Below, piece by piece: positions 53,564-64,000 of a stretch of 64,000 nt of DNA (its first letter is position 1; every line of letters starts with the position of its first letter). A program made the translations under genes and the position numbers. The stretch comes from Helicostylum pulchrum. Its lineage: Eukaryota > Mucoromycota > Mucoromycetes > Mucorales > Mucoraceae. The stretch lies in contig JAIXMO010000005.1 of NCBI GenBank assembly GCA_025677825.1, positions 186,001 to 250,000 of the forward strand. Direction: 5' to 3'. The notes beneath the pieces are model-generated. The model was not told the origin of the DNA. It saw only the letters and a list, made by a program, of their open reading frames with translations, and did not search any database.

Positions 53564-56500
53564 TTAGAAGCACATGAATTTACTCTTCTTATTCATGATT
53601 TCATCCATACGATTTTCTAATATTCTTCTAGCTTTTTCAGCCTTTTCCTTCAACGCCTTTTGCTCTTCCAACTGATCTTCCAGGGCTTTACGTTCATGCA
53701 CCGATTCCTCACTGGTATTCTGGTGCTGCGACTGAATTTGAGTTACTTGTGAGCGCAAATTTTGAATTTCCAAATTATACGCTTGTTTTTCTCTGCTTAG
53801 TAAATCCAATTGCTTCCTGATATCTCGTACTGAACATTCGGATTTGGTTAATTGAGATTCAAGCTTGGTAATGACTTCTTGGTGTGCGCGAACATCGTTT
53901 TCAGCAAACTGTGCTTTACGCTGCAAGGATCGAATTAATTTATCATATTGGTCTGATGTAAAGTTACTAGCGGACGTAGCGTTCATAATATCGCTAAAGC
54001 TGGTAGACGCGGTTGAGTCACATCGGTGAAGTGAAGATTGACTGGATGCGTTCTTTGTAGTAGTAGGAGGTATAGTAGGTGACCCTGGCTCACTATCAAT
54101 GGAAGAGCCGTGGATAGAAGGTGGTGAAGGCGAGTTGGGTAAAGGAGGTAAAGGAGTGGGAATAGGTGGAAGAGGATTTGATGGTGGTGCTGTAGGTGGA
54201 GGAAGACTACTCGAGTTCATCACTGTACGACTCGTTCTAAATGAAGAAGAGGGACGGCCGCCCAATACATCGGATTTCATTGAGATAGATGATAATCTCT
54301 TCATGTTATCATCATCTATATTAGATAAATGATTATCTTGCAAGATGGTAGATACAGATCTATAAGAGCCTGATTTTGATAGCTTTGCAATACTTGAAGT
54401 TGAGATATCACGCTGTAACTTGTAATGAATAATACTTCCAGTACTACTGCTAGCAGTAGGGTGAGGTGGGGGTGGCGAAGCAACTCTTGGTGTTTGCGGA
54501 GGAGAAGTAAATTGCATTGAATCTCGATTGCGAGAGATAAAATTACTGCCGTTGTTTCTAGGTATCACTTGTTCCATCTCCTTTTCAAGTCTGTCATTAG
54601 CGGCAGTTAATTTCATTAATTCCAACTCTAGATTTTTAGTTTCAAGTGTTAATTGACCACGCTGTAAGACTAATTGAGATTCTAAGTTATCGTTATGCTT
54701 TAAAAGTTGGGTATTATCTTCTTGTAACTGTAATATCTTTTCAATTAATCCTTGTTGAGAGCTAGTAGATGAAGAATCGTCTTGTTCGTCTAATTCAATC
54801 ACTTCATTTTCATATGTGGTGGGCACATCTTGATAATCATCCAAACCTAATTTTTGACCTGACACTTGATTTTGAATAGCGCTAATTGACTCTTCCAATG
54901 ATTCAATCTTTAATTTAAATGCTTGGTTTTCTTTACGAGACATGAACAATTCTTCTTCGGCGGATTCCATTTGAGCCGTCCAAAGATCATCTTCACGCTT
55001 TTTGGACTCTTGTAATAAAACTAACTTGTTTTCAAGTTCTGTAATCATACCTATGGAATCTTTTGCAGATGCCAAAGACTGTTCTTGTTTGATTCCATTT
55101 TCCAATTCCTCAATTGTCTTTACAAGCCTTTCATTTTGCAAAAGTTGGATTTGGACTAATTCTTCGATTTGAGTTAGTTCTTTTTGTTTCTCAATACCGG
55201 TCAATTGGTGGTCTTGAACTTCCTTGTCGAGTTGCTGCACACGGGTTTCAAGTAGTTGTACCTTTTCCAACTCGATATTAGATACTCTTTGTTCTTCTTT
55301 TAATTGATTGACAAGGTCATATTGCTCTGAAAGTGAAAGACGGGCTTGACTTAATTCACTAACCAAGTTCTTCATCATCACATCCCCTTGCGAAGCACGT
55401 TGTGAGATTTGTTCCAAAGATTGAGAGAGTTGTTCCTTCTCGGCTGATAATAAATTCACTGTACGTCTCTTTTCTTCAATCTCTTCTTCTCTGACTTTAT
55501 AATGATGTTTAATATCCTCCAAGGTCTCCATGCTTTTATCTGATTTGGCGTCTTGGAGCCTTAATGTGCCTTCCATAAACGACATGACTTTTTCTAAATT
55601 CTTTCTTTCGACGCCCATACCACATACATCTTTAAGCACACCGTCCAGTTGCTTTTTCATGTCGGCGGCTAGTTCTGATTTCATGGTATTATCAGCTTCC
55701 AAATGTTCAATCATTTGGTTACGGTCGTCTAACTGTGTACGGAGCGAAGAAACAAGATGATCCATTTCTTCCAACTTTAATTCAAGTCCTTCAATAATAG
55801 CGTCTTGCTTTTCTTCTACAAGTCGTAACGCATTTAAATCCAGTTCGAATTTTTGTAATTGATCCATACTTTGCTGTAAACTATTCTGTGTACTTTCCTC
55901 TTGTTGACTCATACACTGTTTCAATTGATTATAATCGAATTGGACCTTTTCAAGTTCTTGTTGATTTGATTCTGAAGAATCGACAAGTAAATCCATCTTT
56001 TCTTGTAACAAATCGCATTGACCTTGTTGGTCTTGTAATCGGGTTTGGTATGTTGTACATTGCAGTTTAAACTCATCCAGGTTGCTCTGCAGCTCATTCA
56101 CTTGTTGCTCGTGTGAATCACGTAACTGAGAGTGTTCCAATTTCATATTTTCAATTTGTTGTAATTGCGAATCAAGCACGGAGACTTGAGTTTCTTTTTC
56201 AGCAACTAATTGGGCTATTTGAGTAGCGGTTTGGATATCAATGGATTGATTTGATTGTGCTCGTTTTTCAAGTTTCTCCTTGAGAGTTTGCAGCTCCTTG
56301 TCAAGCTCCTCACATTTAGTTTGACATTGCAACAGCTCCTTCTTCAACAACGACTCCTTTTCTTGATCCACCACGTCTGGTACACTTTTTATTGTATGTA
56401 GTTCACGTGTTTCTTCGTTTGATCTTTCAGCCAATTGTGTGATACGTTCAGTTAACAAGACACGTTCGTTTTCAGCCTTGGATAGTCTAGTTTCCAAATC

Positions 56501-59074
56501 ACTAATGTACTGTTCTGTATGGTCATCCATATCTTTAAACTTTATAATCTTTTCACGTAATTCGGATAAAACTTGTTGGTCTCGTTGTCCATCATGTACT
56601 GATTTTTCCAACTGAGATTCTAATTCCAGACAATAGACTTCGGAATTCTTTTCACGTTCCAAGGCAATATGTAAATGATCTTTCAGTTCTTGTAAGGATT
56701 TGATTTCGGTCGTTTGTATTTGTTGGTATACGTCAATCTTTTCTTGCTGTTCGGTTAAGGCTTGGTCTGAATGAGAAAGCGCAGCACGAGCCATAGCTAA
56801 TTGGGACTCAAGACCCGAGATGGATTTCTCGTATTCTTCAATCACAGGTTCCACCAAGTGTTGAAAAGCAGGTCCACCAATATCTGTCTTTTGGACAAGT
56901 TCTCGCTCGACCAATTGGTTACGTTCTCTGGTAACAGTGACCTCGTTTTGTAATTCTTCAATTTGTCTGTGAAGATCAGATACCATGACTGCAATATCAT
57001 TTGAATGTAAAGGTGTCTGTGCCTCAAACATTTCTAAGGATGTAGCACTTTCTGGTATAGTGATGGTAGTAGTAGCAGACATGGAAGGACATGTAGAAGG
57101 ATGTGGGTGATCATTATCAGATAATGAAGACGACGGAGAAACGATGCCATTAGCAAACATCATGGATTTTGTCGTTGAAGAAGAAAGTGGAGAAGGTGTA
57201 TTACGTTGAATACTCTTTAAAGATTTAACTTCTGCTTTTAGTTTTGAGATGATGGTACGCAAATGATCCAGGTTGTCGCTGGTCATCCATTCTTCAGTTT
57301 CGTTACGTTCTGTTTTATTGCGAATGTTACGAGCTCGATAAGCGTATTTGATTGTATTGATGGTTTCGGTTAAATTGATTTCGGCGGGACTTATACAAGC
57401 GATCATAAGTGTGGTGGAGTTACCGCCTAAGGAATCTTGTAGTAATCGCGTCAGTTTAGAGTCTCGATAAGGTACATGCGTAGACTTTTTGGAAGGATCA
57501 GAGAGAGCAGAAATGACATTGCCAAGAGCTAATAGGCCCGCGTTGATGTTAATGCCTTCTTTACGTCGATCGCCTTCAGCGGCAGTTCTTTTTAATCTTT
57601 CAGAACCAGCAAGATCAACAAAATGAAATTTAGAGTTTACAACCATCCAATCACCTTGTTCGTCATCGGCTGGAGGAGTAACAGATCCTGCTTGTTTTTC
57701 CATTTGACCAATAAGTGCTTTTACGTTTAAAGTACTGTGTCGTGTTGTGATTGATTTTGTAGGTACAGGTTTATTACTGGCAGAAGGAGAAGAAACCCAT
57801 TTTTCTTGTTTTAACGTAACTGAAAAGATGGCATGAGATCTAGATGATTTGGCGTTCATATCTGTAGAACCTGTAGCGCGATTTTCTGTGCCTAATTGAA
57901 GGTATCTTTTTAAGGGGAAATAATGTTAGGTTAGTATCCTATTATAAATTATTAGGTTGTTTCTTATACAATTTAAAAAAAAAATGCAATGCATTGCATC
58001 ATTACCTAAGAACATCTTCAGTGTTTGAAACAGGTACCTCCTTTAGGCCAGTCCAAATAATATGACCTTTTGTATCTTCTCTGATGGTGACAGGTGTACG
58101 TTCATGAGGAGGAGCAGGGTTTAATAAATCGATTAATTCTTCATTATAGATTTCGATGAATGAAACATGTACACTGTAACGAGTTGTTTTATCGTTACCG
58201 GATGGTATAGTGGTGGTGATTGGTATAGTGGCATTTGATCCACGTCGAGGGGGCGTTATCATGGATACAGGTCTTAATTTTACATTGGATGCTGATTTTT
58301 TGGGCGCTCTTAATCCTGAGGTAGGGGGGAAAGTAGCTAATACAGATGCTCGTTTAGTGTTGGTTGGTGTTATCGGTGGCGAAGATTCTTTTTGAATATC
58401 TTGTAATCGATGAAATAATGCGGACATTGCACGAGGGATAATACCTAGTAATTTTTTTTTTTTGGTTTGTATTTCAATTCTAATATGGTTTTTCTTTTTT
58501 ATTATTATTACCTTCTTGCTCTGGATTAGAACCAGACTGTTCATCCATAGCAGTACCCATTGTATACGTCTTACCAGAAGAAGTTTGTCCCTATAATTAA
58601 AGTCAGTATGCTGATTAATTTAAATAATGTGTGTATATGTGTGTGTTTACTAACGTAAGCTAAAATAGTAACATTATAACCTGAAAAATAAAAATTTAAA
58701 TTTAATGTAAAAAAACAAAGAAAAAAGTATTTAGTATTTACCATCAATAAATCTGTCAACAAAATTTGAGGCAACAGATTTAAATACTTGATCTTGAGTA
58801 CTATTAGCATCGAATACATGATCAAATTGAAAAGTTTTTTGGTGAGGAACAATAGCTACTGATTTATCATAGGCTTTTATAACGTCTGAATTGGTAGAGT
58901 GAGAGAATCGTGGTTGAGATCTATCTGATGAAGTTAAAGGTCTCACTCGAAGTGCTAAAGAAAAATGTTAGAGAAAAAAAAACCTTTTTCTTGTGTATAT
59001 GTGTTGTGCATCTTACCAACTTGTACAGCTGTAGAATTACTACTATTTGCTGTGATTGGTTGAGTTTGTATCAT
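53564..59074 (-). CDS. Kinesin-4-like motor protein (KIF4/KIF21 type)
   Basis: Plus-end-directed microtubule motor. Exons (minus): 59074-59017, 58954-58742, 58680-58655, 58590-58512, 58444-58006, 57905-53564; 1718 residues. Motor motifs: VALRVRPL, the P-loop [14 protein letters not shown] (joined across a gttagt-donor intron), switch [15 protein letters not shown], switch [15 protein letters not shown], and [21 protein letters not shown]. An N-terminal motor with neck IRNKTERNE, followed by ~900 residues of coiled coil, fits kinesin-4. Two large low-complexity inserts sit inside the motor: after DIQKESS (~65 residues, Ser/Pro/Thr and basic) and between switch I and switch II (~50 residues). 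Near the C-terminus is a Pro-rich disordered segment ([18 protein letters not shown]) before a last coiled coil ending KSKFMCF. Confidence 0.9.
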
Positions 59075-59508
59075 ATTTTTTTTTTAAATCATAAATAAAA
59101 AAAAAGAGAATAAAGAATGTATAAAATAAAATATATAAAAGTGATGAAAAAAGGAAGAAAAAGGTCTTTTACTAGGAGAGAAAATCTATTTGTTGTGTTA
59201 TATAAAAAAAAAATGAGAGGAGTTTTTTTTTTTTTTTTTTTTTTCTTCCAAGGGGATGGGTGTGTTAGGGTTTAAAGGAGGTCGGTATTATGTATATTAT
59301 TTTCTGCAGATGTAATCGACTGTCAAATAAAAATCCAGTTTTTTTTCTGCCTTTTTGTTTATATTATATCAAGTGAGTTTTTAATGAAAGTAGAATGAAA
59401 GTAAGAATGTGTTAATTATACATTCAAATAAGAAAAAGGAAGGAAAAAGAGAGTGAGAGATACTCAATATAAATAAAAAAGTTATATATATTATTGTAAC
59501 TGGTTACA
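59075..59508. other. Intergenic region upstream of kinesin
   Basis: 434 bp with A/T homopolymers (a ~20-nt T-run at 59224-59244); no gene seen. Confidence 0.4.
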
Positions 59509-60750
59509 CTACTTTGCTTGGTTCAGAATACGTACAGCATCCTTGGAATAAATATAACTTGCTCCCGACCAAATAGTTGTACCACCGACTGCCCATCTAT
59601 GGGTACAAATAATTTAGTCTATTATAATTCCCGATTATTTTTTTATATATGACTACTTACTGTAAAGCACTCAAGACTTCAAGACTTGGTTGACCCAATG
59701 TAACTGCAGTCAAGGTACCAGTCATCAATACTAACTGTAATAAAGTATTTACTTTACTTATATTAGTAGGTCTCACTTCTGCAGAGGGTATCGAAAAATC
59801 AAAGTATCGAACTAATGTTTTCTTGTGTAATATTTAATTTAGAATTTACAACATTGACAATAAAAAATATCACGTTTATATTAATAACTTACTGGTTTAG
59901 GCAAAGAGATATATCTATAATAAAATGCGGCAATGACAAGTCCTGCATCGCGTCCTAGAATAACATATGCCAAAGGCACTAGAATAGAATAGATGTTGGT
60001 TATTATTTTACACATGATTCTTTTTTTTTTCTTTTTCTTTCTTGCTTACTTGGAAGTAAATTCTGCATGGCTAATGTTACTGTTAAAACAGTCATTAAAG
60101 TCTTATCGGCCATAGGGTCAATAATACTGCCTACAATCGTCTTTAAGTTATATCGTCGGGCAATAAATCCATCCAACTTTTTTCTTTTTGCGTTAGTTGT
60201 ACACCCACACAAAAACAAAAAAAAGATATAAATAAAAAACGTGTCTCTTGTTACATACCATGTCTGTCAAACCTGCTAAAACAAAAACTCCAAGTGCTAA
60301 TTGATAATCATGATTGACAATTAAATATCCAACATAAGGTGCTGCAATCAATCTTCCCATTGTCAACATATTAGGAATCGTATAAATATTCTCATGTAGA
60401 ATCTAAGTATATCATTTAATTACGTGTATCCATTTTTTCTTTCTTTTTTTTTTGCTGTACCTGTTTCTTTTCTTTTTTTTCTGGGATTTGCGGTGTAGCA
60501 ACAAAAGGTCTTGCAAACACTTTAACTCTAAACTTTAAAGTCTCTTGACATTTCAATAAACTTTCTGATTTTAAACTAAAAAAAAGATCGTTTGTACCCT
60601 AAACGCGGTATATTTTCTTTTTTTCTTTTTTCAGTACCTATTCTTATTTAAAGGTACAAAATGAATAAATCGTTTATTGCAAGGAACTCGTTTCAACTCT
60701 GTAAATAAAGTCTTTGGTACTCTTGTTGTTAATAATCGTAACTGAATCAT
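59509..60750 (-). CDS. Cardiolipin synthase (CDP-alcohol phosphotransferase)
   Basis: Joins CDP-diacylglycerol and phosphatidylglycerol to make cardiolipin in the mitochondrial inner membrane. Exons (minus): 60750-60638, 60575-60461, 60402-60259, 60176-60050, 59978-59893, 59821-59661, 59596-59509; 277 residues. The N-terminus MIQLRLLTTRVPKTLFTELKR is a typical basic presequence. The catalytic signature D-G-x2-A-R-x8-G-x3-D-x3-D is complete: LDGFIARRYNLKTIVGSIID then PMADK. It follows TIPNMLTMGRLIAAPYVGYL, and then LAYVILGRDAGLVIAAFYYR, the Crd1/CLS1 pattern. Several membrane helices surround the site. PG-phosphate synthase of yeast is a different (PLD-type) family, so Crd1 is the best call. 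Confidence 0.9.
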
Positions 60751-61134
60751 AGTCCTTGTTATTTTTCTCAAAGGGAAAAAAAAAATTTGTATGTGTGTCA
60801 AGAAAAAAAAGACAGGGATAAAAAAATTGGTTGGAGCGCCGGTTCAAAGAAAAAGATGATCCCCTCACGAAAACACTGGCATAAATGGGATTAATTTGTT
60901 GTCGAGACTATTTGCATCGATCTTCAGCTTACTAACTCCAGGATATGTGGGCGTCTACATACATGTATCATAATACGGACTAAAAAAAAGAAAAAGGGAG
61001 TAGAAAGCATAAGAAAAATAAAACTAGTTTTTTTTTTCTGGTGCTGATTTTATTAACTATAAGAAAAAAGGGCATAAAGCAATATAATTTTAGATTAGTT
61101 GAATAATCTTTATAAGTTTTGTTTGGGAAATAGA

Positions 61135-62896
61135 TTAGTTGAATAATCTTTTCCAAACTGTTTTAAACTTGGGAACAACTGTTCCTGTCTTCTTCTACAT
61201 ATTTTTTTTAAAAAAAAAAGCTTATTAGTTTACCGCGCGGTTCATTCTTTTCAAATGAAAGCTTACCTTTAAATTTCGTAATCTTTTCCTTTTAACCCCT
61301 TCAACGGGGGAAAAGGTCACTTCTCTAAAGGCTGTAACAGCCGCAGACTCTTTCACTCTACTCGTAATACTAGGCTGTACCGACAAAGTCCTGTTGAATA
61401 CAAAGCCAGTGATACTTTGCGGTGGGGTAACCAACAAAGAAGTTTATCTTCACAAATTACACCCATGATACTACATGGTGAAGTTACCATCCATGCTAAT
61501 TCCTTTATAGATTTTTCACAGAAGCTGTGGTTTATCTTCTTTTCTAATACGAGCGACCTTTCATCTTTTTCTTGTTGCTGTCCGGCTTCATCGTATTTTT
61601 GGACGTCACCTTCATTTTCGCCAAGAAGCTCTTCTGTGTCCTTCTTGTCCTCACCTACCTCTGTATTCTCTCCGCCTGCCGCATTACCCAACACATTGAC
61701 AAATGCTTGAATTTCACAAGGTGTATTCAAGGAGCAATCAAACATATGCAATGAAATAACAGGTAAGAGATTCCATCTCAATTTGAAACTATTGACAGCT
61801 TGTGTAATACCAGCTTCCTTAACAACGATTCCAGCTTCTTCTTGGTCAGTCATAATGGTAAAAGTACCGGTTTTAAAACTAGGAGCTTCTTTAGCATCAC
61901 ATTCTTCCTTATCAGTAGAGATATTAACATCTTTGGAACCAAGTGTGTCCTCAGTTACACTTTCTTCAGAGACATCACTTACTTGTACGGATGTGAAAGG
62001 TGCACAATCCTTATCTTCAACGGATGTATCATCAGAATAATCTACTACTTCTTGAGAGCAGTCGATATTACGAGCGGTGGCAATCTCAATAACAGCAGTA
62101 AGAGGTCTAGTACTGCTTGATCGGTACGATCATAAACTCCGCGAATGTGGTCATCTTCAGGAGCGCATTCATAGTTATAAAAAGCCACAGCGGTATCGGC
62201 TGGAGAGGAGGGACCTTCTCCTTGACGTGTACAAGTAACAGTAGTGTCCGTCTGACCACTAGTAAAAATATCAGAGGAGGATTCTCCAGAGATATAAGTT
62301 TCAGTAGTGGTATCCTGAGAGTTACAGTCAAAAGAGGCATCTTCTGCTACTTTGACACTTGCTTGCTTCCAGTTGCAGTAAAATACAGTCTTTCCAAACT
62401 TCTTTGCATTGTAGTCAAGACAACGGAAAGCTTTCATTTTTCGCTTGTACTCCATTCAGGTTTTGCGCAGTTCGGCGCGCTGTATACCGCGTCTTGCAGC
62501 TCGATTCTGATATTCAGTCACGATAGTACCAGTTTCAGAACTAGGAGCTTCTGTAGCGTCATATTCTTCTTTACCAGCGGCATCTTCGGAGCCAAGTGTG
62601 TCCGCAGCAATACTTTATTCTCTTGTTTCTTCAGAGACGTCACTTACTTGCATGGGCGTATTGGTTTGAGAGGAGGGACCTTCTTCTTAATTTGTCCCAG
62701 TAACTGGGCTATCAATAACAGCGTTTATTTGACTTACTTGTTCCAAGCTGCGGTAAAATACGGTCTTGTTAAACTTCTTTGCGTTATAGTCAAGACAACT
62801 AAAGGCCTCCATTTGTTGTTTGTACTCGGTTCGGATTTTTCGCAGCTCGACGCATTGGAAACAGCGTCTTTCAGCTCGGTTTTTATATTCGGTCAT
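61135..62896 (-). pseudogene. R gene B, copy 3: internally duplicated and frameshifted
   Basis: Starts MTDYKNRAERRCFQCVELRK (62896). After a stop at 62687-62689 and a second broken stretch, a second, similar start of the domain appears at ~62524 (TEYQNRAARRGIQRAELRKT, a stop, then MEYKRKMKAFRC). The N-terminal unit is therefore tandemly duplicated, period about 375 bp. It lacks the tag shared by copies 1 and 2: the corresponding region reads NYECAPEDDHIRGVYDRTDQ. The conserved blocks follow (NSFKLRWNLLPVISLHMFDC; SFCEKSIKELAWMV), then a frame change near 61437 before TPPQSITGFVFNRTLSV. The spliced end gives FKTVWKRLFN with stop at 61137-61135. Confidence 0.55.
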
Positions 62897-63628
62897 AATT
62901 TAAGTCAATAGTGAGAGAGTGAGTGTGTGTGTTTGTGTGTGTATGTGAAAAAAATCGAAAGTGAAGAAGAGGAAAGAAAAACAAAACAAAATAGCTCTTT
63001 ATAAAAAAAATTTTGACGAATAAGAAAAATAGAAATTATTGTAAAACTCAAATCTGTCACTGTGGAAAAAAATGACTCCTCATTTTAAAAAACACTAACG
63101 TCTCTACGGTTCTTCTTTTTAATAAAAAGAGAGATTCGTTATAATTAACACCTGTATAAAAATGGATCGCCAATAGGTGTCAAGTCTCCCTACCCTGTCA
63201 ACAAACCATTCTGTCAAAACGCGATGTCCTTTTTTTTTTACTTTTAGCGCCTGCGTCACCCTACACTTACCTATTCGCATGAATATCAAAAGTTTCCATA
63301 TATGTCCACCATATATATCCACCATTAAAAGTAATGATAGGCTGTAGATATAAAAAAAAATGGAACCCGATAGGTGGGTAAGGTGTTACAAACCCGTAAC
63401 AGTTTGATCAAAATCAAATTTGATTGATCGATTAGAGTAAATAAATACGGAGCGACTTGATCTCCCTTTTTTTTTGTGTATAAAACAGCTTTTCAGGCGT
63501 ATGACTTCCGTTATCTTTGGGACACGAGAGATAATAGGACTTTCCCCCCACTTTCTATTTCCATTTATATTCACTGTTAAAATGACTTTTTATATAGTGT
63601 AATATATAAAAAAAAAGACAATATATGT

Positions 63629-64000
63629 TTAAACAAATAATTTTATTATTTTCTTATGATACATGTTGAATGTATGGACGGCGATGAACCCGAAGGCTAT
63701 GTTAAGAACAAACCGCAAGTAGTTGGGGTTAAGCCCTTCTACTTGCAGCTTTTGGTACAAAACTTTCGCTGTTGAAGCGAAAGCCTTTGCTCTGGAGATG
63801 AGCGTAAAAAGGGGTGGGAGGGGGTCAAACGGACAGAAAAGAGAGGCAGCAGGAGGAGGAACCATAAGGCCTTTTGGCTCGTCAGCCAAAAGACAAACAC
63901 TCGGAGCGAATGCTTCTTGGAACAAACCCTTGGGAGTCAAGGGTTTACAGACAAAGGAGGGAAAAAGAGAGACGGGAGGAGAAACGACCATTAAGCCTTT
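63629..64000 (-). CDS. R gene A, copy 3 (3' part only)
   Basis: The C-terminal ~120 residues of gene A, ending HKKIIKLFV with stop at 63629. Open to at least 63991. Includes PLTPKGLFQEAFAPS, CLLADEPKGLM, SRAKAFASTAKVLYQKLQ and the hydrophobic FVLNIAFGFIAVHT. Hairpins F (63715-63746), E (63763-63783), C (63872-63891) and B (63924-63946) are intact. The N-terminal exon is outside the window. Confidence 0.5.
   Translation of the reverse strand, partial: KGLMVVSPPVSLFPSFVCKPLTPKGLFQEAFAPSVCLLADEPKGLMVPPPAASLFCPFDPLPPLFTLISRAKAFASTAKVLYQKLQVEGLNPNYLRFVLNIAFGFIAVHTFNMYHKKIIKLFV

Larger units (their letters stand above)
60901..64000 (-). repeat. Dispersed repeat R, copy 3 (inverted; continues beyond window)
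   Basis: Reverse complement of R. It starts at gtcgagact (60901), the counterpart of the gatagtctcg end of copies 1 and 2, and extends to the window edge inside gene A. It is more diverged than copies 1 and 2 are from each other. Gene B is longer here owing to an internal N-terminal duplication. The sequence order near 63870-64000 (hairpins C, B, then a D-like end) differs from copy 1. Confidence 0.85.

Noticed and set aside
54099..54332. Gly-rich plus-strand frame
   Set aside because: Antisense of the Pro-rich segment of the kinesin.
60674..60868. Minus-strand open frame upstream of cardiolipin synthase
   Set aside because: Different frame from the presequence exon; the Crd1 model with ATG at 60750 explains the region.

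Overview
The window looks like nuclear DNA of an early-diverging filamentous fungus, most likely Mucoromycota (Mucorales). It is AT-rich with long A/T homopolymers. Genes are compact and interrupted by 40-90 bp GT..AG introns. The housekeeping set is fungal (WASP, NOT2, Pik1, malate synthase, Uds1-domain protein, cardiolipin synthase), and several broken open frames look like members of multi-copy families. No prokaryotic operons, CRISPR arrays, rRNA or tRNA genes were recognised. Gene models below were spliced by hand, keeping frame and GT..AG borders.

Layout. 1-4076: copy 1 of a dispersed two-gene repeat, here called R. 4266-18754: a gene-dense block with WASP, a LOG-family protein, a FEN1-like nuclease converging on a LigB-type dioxygenase, a twin-CX9C protein, an mL67-like protein, an unknown gene next to a MULE/SWIM transposase relic (11.66-14.1 kb), NOT2, and a Uds1 coiled-coil protein. 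18.8-26.3 kb: repeat country, with a short dispersed repeat (X), a 9-bp minisatellite, a richer-GC relic and copy 2 of R. 26881-33774: PI4-kinase Pik1, mitochondrial ProRS and a SYLF protein. 33.8-37.2 kb: an unknown gene, a second X repeat and a ~50-bp-arm palindrome. 37175-41311: a LARGE-like glycosyltransferase and malate synthase. 41.3-47.1 kb: decayed genes, a third X repeat and diverged R copy 4. 47169-50176: a GH27-like enzyme and a choline/ethanolamine kinase. 51.7-53.0 kb: a decayed unknown gene. 53564-60750: a kinesin-4-like motor and cardiolipin synthase. 60901-64000: inverted R copy 3, leaving the window.

The most unusual feature is R. It carries gene A, a two-exon gene encoding a signal-peptide-like, putatively secreted or membrane protein. 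Its coding sequence is studded with five or six short perfect hairpins. Between copies the stems keep pairing through a compensatory C:G to G:C swap and through G.U-compatible changes. One hairpin has been duplicated as a 63-bp in-frame unit with its 4-nt loop inverted. R also carries gene B, a basic/acidic protein of unknown function that is interrupted in all three copies. Gene A's exon 1 length (91 nt) and frame are conserved in the very diverged copy 4, so it was once under coding selection.

The ordinary genes are mainly housekeeping: actin nucleation (WASP; SYLF is an actin-patch family), lipid signalling and phospholipid synthesis (Pik1, choline/ethanolamine kinase, cardiolipin synthase), mitochondrial translation (ProRS, mL67-like) and the glyoxylate cycle (malate synthase).
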